The notes below the pieces were generated by a model. It was not told the origin of the DNA and ran no database searches. It was given only the letters and a program-made list of their open reading frames with translations. Source: Bacilli bacterium (GTDB lineage Bacteria; Bacillota_I; Bacilli_A; RF39; UBA660). From it: 7,053 nucleotides of DNA. The stretch covers positions 1 to 7,053 of the forward strand of contig CAADST010000150.1 in the NCBI GenBank assembly GCA_900751815.1, in the 5' to 3' direction. A program made the translations under genes and the position numbers. Of this stretch, positions 1 through 5,206 are shown piece after piece; position 1 is the first letter of the stretch, and each line of letters begins with the position of its first letter.

Positions 1-73
1 CCATTAGCTCAGTTGGTAGAGCGCTCGGCTGTTAACCGATAGGTCGTTGGTTCGAGTCCAACATGGAGAGCCA
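1..73 (+). tRNA. tRNA-Asn (anticodon GTT), first 3 bases outside window
   Basis: This is a class I tRNA. The visible parts are the D-arm with AGTTGGTA loop and GAGC stem, an anticodon loop CTGTTAA with GTT at 31-33 (Asn), a variable loop AGGTC, a T-arm GTTGG-TTCGAGT-CCAAC (46-62), acceptor 3' strand ATGGAGA (63-69), discriminator G70 and an encoded CCA (71-73). The acceptor 5' strand should be TCTCCAT, but only its last four bases are present. The gene therefore begins three bases before the window, and its promoter is also outside. The CCA end runs directly into a palindromic terminator. The same gene lies in reverse at the other end of the window. Confidence 0.96.
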
Positions 74-79
74 ATAAAA
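1..79. repeat. Perfect 79-bp terminal inverted repeat, left copy
   Basis: Bases 1-79 equal the reverse complement of 6975-7053 without a mismatch. The repeat covers the visible tRNA-Asn plus six bases after CCA, and identity stops at base 80. Because both window ends stop at the identical tRNA base, the outer limit may simply be where an assembly could not extend through a multicopy tRNA. The biological repeat could be longer. Confidence 0.95.
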
Positions 80-112
80 ACGAGTAGTCTAAAGACTACT
101 CATTTTTATTGG
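71..112. terminator. Palindromic bidirectional terminator after tRNA-Asn
   Basis: A 42-bp palindrome centred on 91/92 has one mismatch (C81/A102). Stem core GAGTAGTCT / AGACTACTC is flanked by A5/T5 runs, so it can terminate transcription on both strands. It includes the CCA of the tRNA and mirrors it as TTGG, so processing of the tRNA 3' end must open the base of this stem. A near-identical copy is at 6718-6759. Confidence 0.85.
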
Positions 113-115
113 TTT

Positions 116-154
116 TTGGATTCAAGTAATTACTTATTGTTAACAGCTGAGCGC
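116..154 (-). pseudogene. Decayed reverse-oriented tRNA-Asn remnant
   Basis: Read on the minus strand, this stretch follows the tRNA-Asn from D-stem/anticodon arm to T-loop. On the plus strand it reads TTGGATTCAAG... to GTTAACAGCTGAGCGC, against the tRNA complement TTGGACTCGAA... to GTTAACAGCCGAGCGC. About two gaps are needed and most changes are C-to-T on this strand. The anticodon-loop region GTTAACAGC is intact. It cannot be a functional tRNA because the acceptor is missing. With the real tRNA at 1-73 and the terminator between, it forms a large decayed palindrome. The equivalent in the right arm is 6676-6714. Confidence 0.6.
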
Positions 155-180
155 GGTAGAGCGCGAGGCTTTAACTGCGA
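155..180 (+). other. Forward tRNA-like segment, hairpin with preceding remnant
   Basis: GGTAGAGCGC (155-164) equals the D-loop/D-stem of the tRNA-Asn at 15-24. The following GAGGCTTTAACTGCGA resembles the tRNA continuation TCGGCTGTTAACCGA with small gaps. It lies back to back with the reverse remnant, so TTAACAGC..GCGC (141-154) can pair with GCGC..GCTTTAA (161-173) around a GGTAGA loop. The resemblance could partly be forced by this pairing, so descent from the tRNA is an inference. Confidence 0.45.
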
Positions 181-193
181 CGAAATCGAGCGC

Positions 194-204
194 GTCCAGT
201 GGAC
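194..204. other. Small hairpin GTCCA-G-TGGAC
   Basis: A perfect 5-bp inverted repeat within the left arm, conserved in the right arm at 6626-6636. In the other units (6443-6455, 6871-6883) the aligned position carries a different stem, CTGCC/GGCAG. Surrounding sequence (GAGCGC on one side, GAAGC(A)GCGAG on the other, in minus-strand reading of the right copies) stays similar. Change on both sides of the stem suggests the fold matters. Confidence 0.5.
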
Positions 205-229
205 GAAACAGCGAGATTGAGGAAATGCA

Positions 230-282
230 GAAACTATCGCTTCAGCGATTGCGATTAGTCAAGCGCTGAAATGATAAGTTTC
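230..282. other. Long conserved hairpin, left copy
   Basis: GAAACT (230-235) pairs with AGTTTC (277-282), and TTCAGCG (241-247) pairs with CGCTGAA (264-270), around an apical loop containing ATTAGTCAA. The right arm carries the same hairpin at 6548-6600. A diverged version with altered stem bases is at 6797-6845. No U-tract follows, so it is not a standard terminator. Function unknown. Confidence 0.6.
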
Positions 283-350
283 GAATTGTATGGTTGTTGG
301 TTATTTAAATTTGAAAATATGCCAATAACTTAATTGAAAAAGTAATAGCT

Positions 351-379
351 TTGTGATACCATGTTGCATATAGTTAAAT
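351..379 (+). promoter_or_regulatory. Possible promoter for the acetyltransferase gene
   Basis: TTGTGA (351-356), 17 bases, TTAAAT (374-379) is the best sigma-A-like pair before the gene, with a start of transcription near 386. Each hexamer matches the consensus at four of six positions. In such AT-rich DNA this is weak support. Confidence 0.3.
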
Positions 380-406
380 AGTTACAAGTAAAAAGTGGAG
401 TTTATG

Positions 407-958
407 ATGATTGATATAATAGAAATAACAATAAACGAATTTAAGAAAAATATATATGATAAATATATTAAATTATTTCCAGAAGAAGAGCAAAGAGATT
501 GGAAAAATATTGAAAAAACCCATAAGAAAAATATAGAGAAGTTTTATAAAATTCAATTAGAAAATATAACTATTGGCTTTTTTATGTTAGAAAAGTTAAG
601 TGATGATTATCCATTTTATCTGGATTATTTTGCTATATTTAACGAGTTTCAAAATAAAGGTTATGGAACAAAATCAATACAAGTTTTAATAAATAAGATA
701 GTTGGTACTAATGGATTAATTGCAGAAATAGAAAAAGAAAGTATAGAAAATCCGATTACAATAAGAAGAGTTGAATTCTATAAAAGACTCGGATTTAATA
801 AAACAGGTTCTGAATATTTATTGTATGATGTACTATATTCACCTATAACAAATATAAATGGTATTGATAAAGAAAAGATGGATAGTATCTTTTTTGACTA
901 TTACAAAGTTAATGGTGATGAAAATGCTGTAAAAACTAAATGCAAAATTATAAAATAA
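407..958 (+). CDS. GNAT-family N-acetyltransferase
   Basis: A 183-residue protein predicted to transfer an acetyl group from acetyl-CoA to an amine; the substrate cannot be read from sequence. The acetyl-CoA binding motif A is seen as Q82-N-K-G85-Y-G87 after a beta-strand (YLDYFAIF, 71-78). Motif B is FYKRLGF at 124-130, preceded by NPITIRRVE. The length is normal for a single-domain GNAT; the 50 or so residues after motif B are a lysine- and aspartate-rich tail. In-frame GTG 395, ATG 404 and ATG 407 all exist. GGAG at 397-400 overlaps the GTG, is only three bases from 404 and six from 407, so 407 is preferred. It is cytoplasmic, with no signal or membrane segment. It stands alone, 77 bases inside the left repeat arm. 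No hairpin terminator is visible before the next gene, so read-through is possible. Confidence 0.85.
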   Translation: MIDIIEITINEFKKNIYDKYIKLFPEEEQRDWKNIEKTHKKNIEKFYKIQLENITIGFFMLEKLSDDYPFYLDYFAIFNEFQNKGYGTKSIQVLINKIVGTNGLIAEIEKESIENPITIRRVEFYKRLGFNKTGSEYLLYDVLYSPITNINGIDKEKMDSIFFDYYKVNGDENAVKTKCKIIK

Positions 959-1040
959 AATTAAGGAAAAATTATCTATTTCTGGAAAAAAGAAGAGACT
1001 AGTTGTATCAAAACAATGCTTGTATTCATATTATATATTA

Positions 1041-1056
1041 AACACTACCTAGTGTT
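1041..1056. promoter_or_regulatory. Candidate operator AACACTACCTAGTGTT
   Basis: A perfect palindrome of two 7-bp halves (AACACTA / TAGTGTT) around CC. It lies 17 bases before the preferred start of the small membrane protein and just after AT-rich hexamers that could be a promoter (TTGTAT 1003-1008, CATATT 1027-1032). It would overlap the transcription start, the usual place for a dimeric repressor. No U-tract follows, so it is not a terminator. I do not assign a regulator family. Confidence 0.5.
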
Positions 1057-1073
1057 GAATGGAGTTGAAAAAT

Positions 1074-1334
1074 ATGGAATCAGAATACGGTTATTGTTGC
1101 GAAAAAAAATCAAAATGTAAAAAATGTAATTGCTTAGAAGTTATAGCTGCAATAGTTGGTGCATTATTTGCACTAGTTATAGGTGTTATAATTGGAGCAG
1201 AATTAGCATCAACAATACTTGGAGCATTAGCTGCAGTAATAGTTTTAGCAATAGTACTTGGATTACTTTTAATTATAACAGTAATTTTGATTATTTGTAA
1301 AAATCTCTTCAAACACAAAATGAATATATGCTAA
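1074..1334 (+). CDS. Small Cys-rich two-helix membrane protein, unknown function
   Basis: An 86-residue protein. Residues 1-21 are polar and cysteine-rich (C8, C9, C15, C18, C20, with C-K-K-C-N-C at 15-20) and lysine-rich. Then come two long hydrophobic stretches, about 22-45 and 48-76, with glycine/alanine-rich faces, split by a short GAELAST turn. The C-terminus is short and basic (KNLFKHKMN) with cysteines at 75 and 86. The positive charges at both ends suggest a hairpin with both termini inside the cell. GGAG at 1061-1064 is nine bases from ATG 1074, which is preferred over ATG 1059 because the GGAG lies inside that longer reading. The cysteines could bind metal or form disulphides, but nothing proves it. 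A palindromic operator lies just upstream and a strong terminator downstream, so it is probably transcribed alone. I recognise the architecture but no assigned family. Confidence 0.75.
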   Translation: MESEYGYCCEKKSKCKKCNCLEVIAAIVGALFALVIGVIIGAELASTILGALAAVIVLAIVLGLLLIITVILIICKNLFKHKMNIC

Positions 1335-1367
1335 AGAGTGTAAAAAAATATTTTCATATAATTGTAA

Positions 1368-1381
1368 TCTACAAATGTAGA
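1368..1381. promoter_or_regulatory. Palindrome TCTACAAATGTAGA, TACANNTGTA type
   Basis: A perfect 6-bp inverted repeat around AA. The core TACAAATGTA fits the TACANNTGTA box known for CopY/BlaI/MecI-type winged-helix repressors. It lies 33 bases after the stop of the small membrane protein and before its terminator, with no clear promoter around it. Its role is doubtful. Confidence 0.25.
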
Positions 1382-1410
1382 AAGTAATTTTTACAAAACG
1401 AGATTTTAAT

Positions 1411-1446
1411 TAGAGAATATCTGTTTTAGATATTCTCTAGTTTTTT
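1411..1446 (+). terminator. Rho-independent terminator
   Basis: A perfect 12-bp stem TAGAGAATATCT (1411-1422) / AGATATTCTCTA (1428-1439) with a GTTTT loop is followed by G and six T. It ends the transcript of the small membrane protein gene and insulates the dehydrogenase gene. Confidence 0.88.
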
Positions 1447-1488
1447 CTAAATATTATAATATGTTAAATTTATATTTAATAATAAAGA

Positions 1489-1517
1489 TTGAAAAAATAA
1501 GAAAAGAATGTTATTCT
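1489..1517 (+). promoter_or_regulatory. Possible promoter for the dehydrogenase gene
   Basis: TTGAAA (1489-1494), 17 bases, TATTCT (1512-1517). Since the gene lies between two terminators, a promoter must be somewhere in 1447-1580. This pair is the best I see, but other AT-rich hexamers compete. Confidence 0.3.
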
Positions 1518-1591
1518 TCATATTGAATATTACATGTAAAGTTATAAAAAATATTTTTTATGTAATAATAAATATGAATGGAGGTTTTTTT

Positions 1592-2476
1592 ATGGATTTA
1601 AAAAAATTATTTGGTTATGAAGGAAAGACTGTAGTAATTACAGGATCAGCATCAGGAATGAGTAAATCAGCAACAGAATTATTGTTGGAATTAGGTGCAA
1701 AGGTATATGCAATTGATATAAAACCTATTGACTTGCCTGTTGAAAAAGCATTTAAGGCTGATTTAAGCAAAAAAGAAGAAATTGATGAGGTTATTAGTCA
1801 ATTACCTGAAAAAATTGATTCTCTATTTTTATGCCATGGAATAGCGCAATTTCCAGGTAGAGAATTGTTAGTTCAAAAAGTAAATTTCTATAGTCAAAAA
1901 TATATGACTGAAAAATTATTAGATAGAATAAATGAACATGGATCTGTTACTTACATTTCTTCTGTAGGAGGATTTGGATGGCAACAAGTATATAATAAAG
2001 CAGTTGAATTAATTAATTTGCCAACATGGGAAGATGCAATGGAATGGTATGATAAAAATCCTGAATTAATTAAGAGCGCTTATGTTTTTGCAAAACAATG
2101 CTTAGAGTCTTATGTAACATATAAATGTATGTCACCAGAATTTATAAATAAAAGAATTCGTATAAATGCAATAAATCCAGGAGACACTACAACTGGTTTA
2201 ACAGAAGATTTTAATAAATCTTCAAGCCCAACAGGAAATGCTAAAGAAGGAGAAGAAATAATATCTAATATTTTCTTAAAAAGTTGGAACGGATATCCAG
2301 CAGAGCCAAAAGATATGGGATACCCAATGGTAGTAGTAGGTAGTGATATTTGTTCATATATGTCAGGACAATTAATTTATATTGATTTTGGTCTTACATC
2401 AACTTGGACAAGCGGAGCATTATTACAAGCAAATGAAAAATCAATTGAAGAAATATCTAGAGAATCAAATGAATAG
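1592..2476 (+). CDS. Short-chain dehydrogenase, 3-alpha-hydroxysteroid dehydrogenase-like
   Basis: A 294-residue NAD(P)-dependent oxidoreductase of the SDR superfamily. The Rossmann cofactor motif is T17-G-S-A-S-G22-M-S. An acidic D42 at the end of strand 2 favours NAD over NADP. The active-site tetrad is read as N98, S124, Y164 and K168 (YVFAK), followed by N-P196-G197-D-T-T-T. The gap of 40 residues between Ser and Tyr is much longer than usual. It holds a Trp-rich insertion (about 130-161), like the long gap of the 3-alpha-hydroxysteroid dehydrogenase/carbonyl reductase group. That suggests a steroid-like or other bulky carbonyl substrate, which is inference. Two positions are odd: the third motif glycine is Ser24, and the usual NAG is C81-H-G83. 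GGAGG at 1580-1584, seven bases before ATG 1592, decides the start; the in-frame ATG at 1508 would add 28 unlikely residues and has no such site. Terminators on both sides mark it as a single-gene unit. A bile-acid or sterol role cannot be claimed. Confidence 0.87.
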   Translation: MDLKKLFGYEGKTVVITGSASGMSKSATELLLELGAKVYAIDIKPIDLPVEKAFKADLSKKEEIDEVISQLPEKIDSLFLCHGIAQFPGRELLVQKVNFYSQKYMTEKLLDRINEHGSVTYISSVGGFGWQQVYNKAVELINLPTWEDAMEWYDKNPELIKSAYVFAKQCLESYVTYKCMSPEFINKRIRINAINPGDTTTGLTEDFNKSSSPTGNAKEGEEIISNIFLKSWNGYPAEPKDMGYPMVVVGSDICSYMSGQLIYIDFGLTSTWTSGALLQANEKSIEEISRESNE

Positions 2477-2494
2477 TAAAGTTATAATATAACG

Positions 2495-2526
2495 AAAAGA
2501 TTAGCTTTTATGCTAATCTTTTTTTT
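2495..2526 (+). terminator. Rho-independent terminator of the dehydrogenase gene
   Basis: An 11-bp stem AAAAGATTAGC (2495-2505) / GCTAATCTTTT (2512-2522) with loop TTTTAT; the T-run extends to 2526. Its last two T bases are also the first bases of the next operator, so terminator and downstream control region are packed together. Confidence 0.88.
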
Positions 2527-2539
2527 GAATATTGTTCAA
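2525..2539. promoter_or_regulatory. Operator O1, TTGAA-N5-TTCAA, upstream of -35
   Basis: TTGAATATTGTTCAA is a palindrome with 5-bp arms. It equals the reverse complement of the site at 2580-2594 at 14 of 15 bases, and the match continues into a flanking A-run. It ends six bases before the -35 hexamer. The pair very likely binds one dimeric regulator. Confidence 0.7.
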
Positions 2540-2545
2540 AAAATG

Positions 2546-2574
2546 TTGATTGATTTTATATAAAGTAATATAAT
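2546..2574 (+). promoter_or_regulatory. Sigma-A-type promoter of the five-gene operon
   Basis: TTGATT (2546-2551), 17 bases, perfect TATAAT (2569-2574). The predicted start is near 2581, inside operator O2. It is the best promoter in the window and drives 2624-6433. Confidence 0.75.
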
Positions 2575-2579
2575 TATTT

Positions 2580-2594
2580 TTGAACGATATTCAA
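2580..2594. promoter_or_regulatory. Operator O2, TTGAA-N5-TTCAA, over the transcription start
   Basis: TTGAACGATATTCAA begins six bases after the -10 hexamer and covers the predicted start, so a bound protein would block initiation. Its centre is 55 bp from that of O1, a little over five helical turns, which allows same-face binding or a small loop. The cognate regulator is not in the window. Confidence 0.7.
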
Positions 2595-2623
2595 GTTTGA
2601 ATTATATAAACAATTTAAAAGTG

Positions 2624-2800
2624 ATGGAGGTTAAAAATGACATTGTAAAAATACCAAAAGAAAACATAACAGTAACAGCAAATTTAATAGCTTTTGGAAC
2701 AGGTGGAAGTATACTATATCAAAGTAAAGAGGTATATGAAAGTCAAAAATATGACATTTTTAATAAGATATCAAAAGTGTTAGGCACAAATAAATTTTAG
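2624..2800 (+). CDS. Small unknown ORF at head of operon, start or frame doubtful
   Basis: An open frame of about 58 residues whose product I do not recognise. It has a polar N-terminus, a glycine-containing segment LIAFGTGGSILYQS (21-34) and a lysine-rich end. There is no clear membrane segment. The start is the problem. The strong GGAGG (2626-2630) points to ATG 2637, but that frame reads ATG-ACA-TTG-TAA and stops after three codons. The long frame has only TTG 2597, GTG 2621 or ATG 2624 as starts, none with a ribosome binding site. A single extra A after ATG 2637 would give M-N-I-V-K-I-P and join the good start to the long frame. A one-base deletion or a sequencing error is therefore likely. 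Alternatives are a three-codon leader peptide or a rare start codon. It ends six bases before the next ATG (2807) and just before that gene's own AAAGGA. Confidence 0.45.
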   Translation: MEVKNDIVKIPKENITVTANLIAFGTGGSILYQSKEVYESQKYDIFNKISKVLGTNKF

Positions 2801-2815
2801 AAAGGAATGAAAAAA

Positions 2816-3496
2816 ATGAAAAGTTTTGGAAATGTACTATGGGGAATAGTTTTTATTGTAGTAGGACTAATTATAGGAGGAAACGCACTTGGAATTATAA
2901 ATATAAATATATTTTTTGATGGATGGTGGACTTTATTTATAATAGTACCATGTTTTATAGGACTATTTAAAGAAAGAGAAAAAACAGGAAATATAATAGG
3001 ATTATTGATTGGAATTGCACTATTATTATGTTGTCAAGATCTATTAAACTTTGATATGATATGGAAATTAGCACTTCCAACAGTTTTAATTATTATTGGT
3101 ATTTCATTTATATTCAAAGATACTTTTAATAGTAAAATTAGTAAAGAAATAAATAAATTAAATGAAAACAGACCTAAAGATAGCGAATATTGTGCAACAT
3201 TCTCAGGTCAAAATGTAAAATTTGATGGAGAAAAATTTAATGGAACAGAGCTTACTGCTGTATTTGGTGGAGTTAAATGTGATTTAACAAAAGCAATAAT
3301 TGAAAAAGATGTTGTAATAAATGCTACAAGTGTATTTGGCGGAATAGATATTTTTATTCCAGAAAATGTAAAAGTAAAAATCAAATCATCTTCAATATTT
3401 GGAGGAGTAGACGAAAAAAGAAAATCTGATACTACAGATGGACATACAATTTATGTAAATGCTACATGTATTTTTGGAGGTGTTGATATAAAATGA
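2816..3496 (+). CDS. LiaF-like membrane protein (four-helix N-terminus, FGGV repeats)
   Basis: A 226-residue membrane protein. Four hydrophobic segments lie at about 7-28, 38-52, 58-73 and 82-100. A short charged linker follows, then a soluble C-terminal domain of beta-strand repeats carrying FGGV or FGGI at 150-153, 174-177, 195-198 and 220-223. This is the layout of the LiaF/YvqF group, in which LiaF restrains the LiaRS cell-envelope stress system. No LiaR or LiaS is present here, so the partner is probably the adjacent DUF4097 protein or exporter (inference). ATG 2816 is chosen because AGGA (2803-2806) is nine bases before it, whereas ATG 2807 directly abuts the site. It overlaps the next gene by ATGA, so the two are translationally coupled. 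The last FGGV codons also supply GGAGG (3476-3480) for that gene. Confidence 0.82.
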   Translation: MKSFGNVLWGIVFIVVGLIIGGNALGIININIFFDGWWTLFIIVPCFIGLFKEREKTGNIIGLLIGIALLLCCQDLLNFDMIWKLALPTVLIIIGISFIFKDTFNSKISKEINKLNENRPKDSEYCATFSGQNVKFDGEKFNGTELTAVFGGVKCDLTKAIIEKDVVINATSVFGGIDIFIPENVKVKIKSSSIFGGVDEKRKSDTTDGHTIYVNATCIFGGVDIK

Positions 3497-4299
3497 CAAC
3501 TGCTCAAAAAATAATTAAATATTGTGCAATTGCATTTGCTATTTTTCTAATAGTTACAATAGTATCTGGAATATTAAGCGGGATATATGGGCTTGCAAGT
3601 GCAATAGGGTTAAAAAAAGGAAGAATAAATGAAACTGGTAGCATAAATTTAGAAGGTGACTTAACAGCATATTTAGATGTTGATGTTGCATATAGTAACT
3701 TGAATATAAAAGTAGGAAAAGAATTTTTAGCTCAAACTAATAATGAAAATATACAATGCAAACAAGATGGAAACAGATTAAAGATAAAAGAAAAAAATTT
3801 AAAATGGTTTGCAAAAGACAGTGACGGCGATTTGACTATATATATTCCAGAAGATTTGAAACTTGAAGAAATAAAAATAAATACAGGAGCTGGTAAAGTA
3901 AATATTGAATCTTTAATGACTCAAAAATTAAGACTAAATTTAGGTGCAGGAGAAGTTAGAATTGGCTCAATAAATGCAGATGAAGCTGACATAGATACTG
4001 GAGCAGGAAAATTTACAATTGAATCAGGAAATATCAATAATTTAGATTTTGATATGGGTGTTGGAGAAACCAATGTAACAGCTAAAATAACAGGAAAAAG
4101 TGAAATTGATACTGGAATTGGAGCATTTACACTTAAATTATTAGAAAGTGAAGAATATTATAAATTCAAGGTTAATAAAGGAATTGGAGATATAACTATT
4201 GGCGGAAAATCTATTTCTGATAATCAAAAAATTGGAAATGGTGAAAACTTTATTGATATTAGTGGCGGAATAGGAAAAATAAAAATAGATTTTGAATAA
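3493..4299 (+). CDS. DUF4097-family membrane-anchored beta-repeat protein
   Basis: A 268-residue protein with a short cytoplasmic N-terminus, one membrane segment at about 10-36, and a long outer domain built from beta-strand repeats. G-x-G turns occur at 132, 151, 170, 189, 208, 230 and 259. The first five are exactly 19 residues apart, for example NTGAGKVNIES and DTGAGKFTIES. This regular pattern is typical of DUF4097 (putative adhesin-like) beta-solenoid domains, often found beside LiaF-like proteins and ABC exporters in Firmicutes. Its biochemical role is not established; sensing or scaffolding at the envelope is inference. The start overlaps the previous stop as ATGA, with GGAGG twelve bases upstream, a long but usable distance. 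The next gene begins 15 bases after its stop. Confidence 0.8.
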   Translation: MTTAQKIIKYCAIAFAIFLIVTIVSGILSGIYGLASAIGLKKGRINETGSINLEGDLTAYLDVDVAYSNLNIKVGKEFLAQTNNENIQCKQDGNRLKIKEKNLKWFAKDSDGDLTIYIPEDLKLEEIKINTGAGKVNIESLMTQKLRLNLGAGEVRIGSINADEADIDTGAGKFTIESGNINNLDFDMGVGETNVTAKITGKSEIDTGIGAFTLKLLESEEYYKFKVNKGIGDITIGGKSISDNQKIGNGENFIDISGGIGKIKIDFE

Positions 4300-4314
4300 T
4301 AGGAGGAAATAATA

Positions 4315-5205
4315 GTGGGACTAATACTAAAGAATGTATCTAAAACATTTACAGGAAAAAAAGTAGTTGATAATATATCTTTTTCACTAGAAGAACCAGG
4401 AGTTTTTGGATTACTTGGAACTAATGGTGCTGGAAAGACAACAACAATTAGAATGTTATTAGGAATAATAAAAAAAGATAGTGGGGAAATTACATGGAAT
4501 GGTAAAAAAGTTGATAGAAAATCTGTAAACTTTGGCTATCTTCCAGAAGAAAGAGGAGTATATCCAAAAGTTAAAATATATGATCAATTGATGTATTTTG
4601 CTGAATTAAAAGGAATGAAAAGAAGTGAAGCAGATAAGACAATAAATGAATGGGCTAAAAGATTAAAAGTTGAAGAATACATGCAACAACCTGCTGAAAA
4701 ATTATCAAAAGGAAATCAACAAAAAATTCAATTTATGACAGCAGTTATACATAACCCTGAACTAGTGGTGCTTGATGAACCTTTTAGTGGTTTAGATCCA
4801 GTAAATACAGAATTATTAAAAAATATAATAATTGACTTAGTGAAAAATGGAAAATATGTAATAATGTCAGCACACCAAATGGCAACGATTGAAGAGTTTT
4901 GCAGTGATATATTGATATTAAATAAAGGGAAAACAGTATTACAAGGAAATTTAAGAGAAATTAAAGAATCTTACCCTGCAAATAGAGTAAAAATAGAAAC
5001 AAATAAGAACATAAATGAATATATAAAAAATTTAGAGTTAGAAATTGAAAATGAAACTAATAATGATTACACTATAAAAATAAGTGATGAAAATAAAGCA
5101 CATGAACTATTAAAGAGATTGATAGAAAATGAAGTTATAGTTAATAAGTTTGAAATAATGAAACCAACACTAAATGACATTTTCATAGAAAAGGTAGGTG
5201 AATAA
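4315..5205 (+). CDS. ABC transporter ATP-binding protein, NatA type
   Basis: A 296-residue ATPase that would power the permease encoded next. Visible motifs are Walker A G35-T-N-G-A-G-K41-T, the Q-loop region Y75-L-P-E-E-R-G with E in place of the usual Q, as seen in NatA/EcsA-like ATPases, signature L130-S-K-G-N-Q-Q, Walker B LVVLD154-E155, D-loop SGLD (158-161) and switch H187. Residues after about 210 form a separate C-terminal domain of the DUF4162 kind. All catalytic residues are present. The start is GTG 4315, eight bases after a perfect AGGAGG (4301-4306). The substrate is unknown; relatives export sodium, antimicrobial peptides or antibiotics. The operon context with LiaF-like and DUF4097 proteins favours envelope defence. 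Confidence 0.92.
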   Translation: MGLILKNVSKTFTGKKVVDNISFSLEEPGVFGLLGTNGAGKTTTIRMLLGIIKKDSGEITWNGKKVDRKSVNFGYLPEERGVYPKVKIYDQLMYFAELKGMKRSEADKTINEWAKRLKVEEYMQQPAEKLSKGNQQKIQFMTAVIHNPELVVLDEPFSGLDPVNTELLKNIIIDLVKNGKYVIMSAHQMATIEEFCSDILILNKGKTVLQGNLREIKESYPANRVKIETNKNINEYIKNLELEIENETNNDYTIKISDENKAHELLKRLIENEVIVNKFEIMKPTLNDIFIEKVGE

Positions 5206-5206
5206 T

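Larger units (their letters stand above)
46..329 (+). repeat. 284-bp imperfect inverted repeat, left arm
   Basis: This segment matches the reverse complement of 6501-6784 over 284 bp with no insertion or deletion. I count about two dozen mismatches, most of them C/T or A/G transitions. It starts exactly at the first base of the tRNA T-stem (GTTGG). It then contains the tRNA 3' end, a palindromic terminator (71-112), a decayed reverse tRNA copy (116-154), a forward tRNA-like stretch (155-180), a small hairpin (194-204) and a long hairpin (230-282). The two arms enclose all protein genes of the window. No open reading frame of note lies in it. Together with 330-406 it accounts for the gene-free left end. 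Confidence 0.9.

Noticed and set aside
46..329. CRISPR array or IS terminal repeats
   Set aside because: There are no short regular repeats with unique spacers, and no transposase, target-site duplication or IS-like ends. The repeats are long, inverted and tRNA-derived.
322..365. Truncated 72-bp unit after the left arm, matching the one after the right arm
   Set aside because: CCAATAAC..AATAGCTTTGTGAT shows slight resemblance to the reverse of 6465-6508, but it is too weak and gapped to tell from chance in AT-rich DNA.
959..1040. Terminator after the acetyltransferase gene
   Set aside because: No stem of useful length followed by a T-run is visible in this stretch.
1091..1318. Open frame on the minus strand opposite the small membrane protein
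   Set aside because: It is fully antisense to a gene with a good ribosome binding site and clear membrane architecture; its own product has no start signal and only composition mirrored from the hydrophobic codons.
1447..1579. Riboswitch or T-box before the dehydrogenase gene
   Set aside because: The leader is almost pure A/T with no conserved-looking stems or T-box-like motif.
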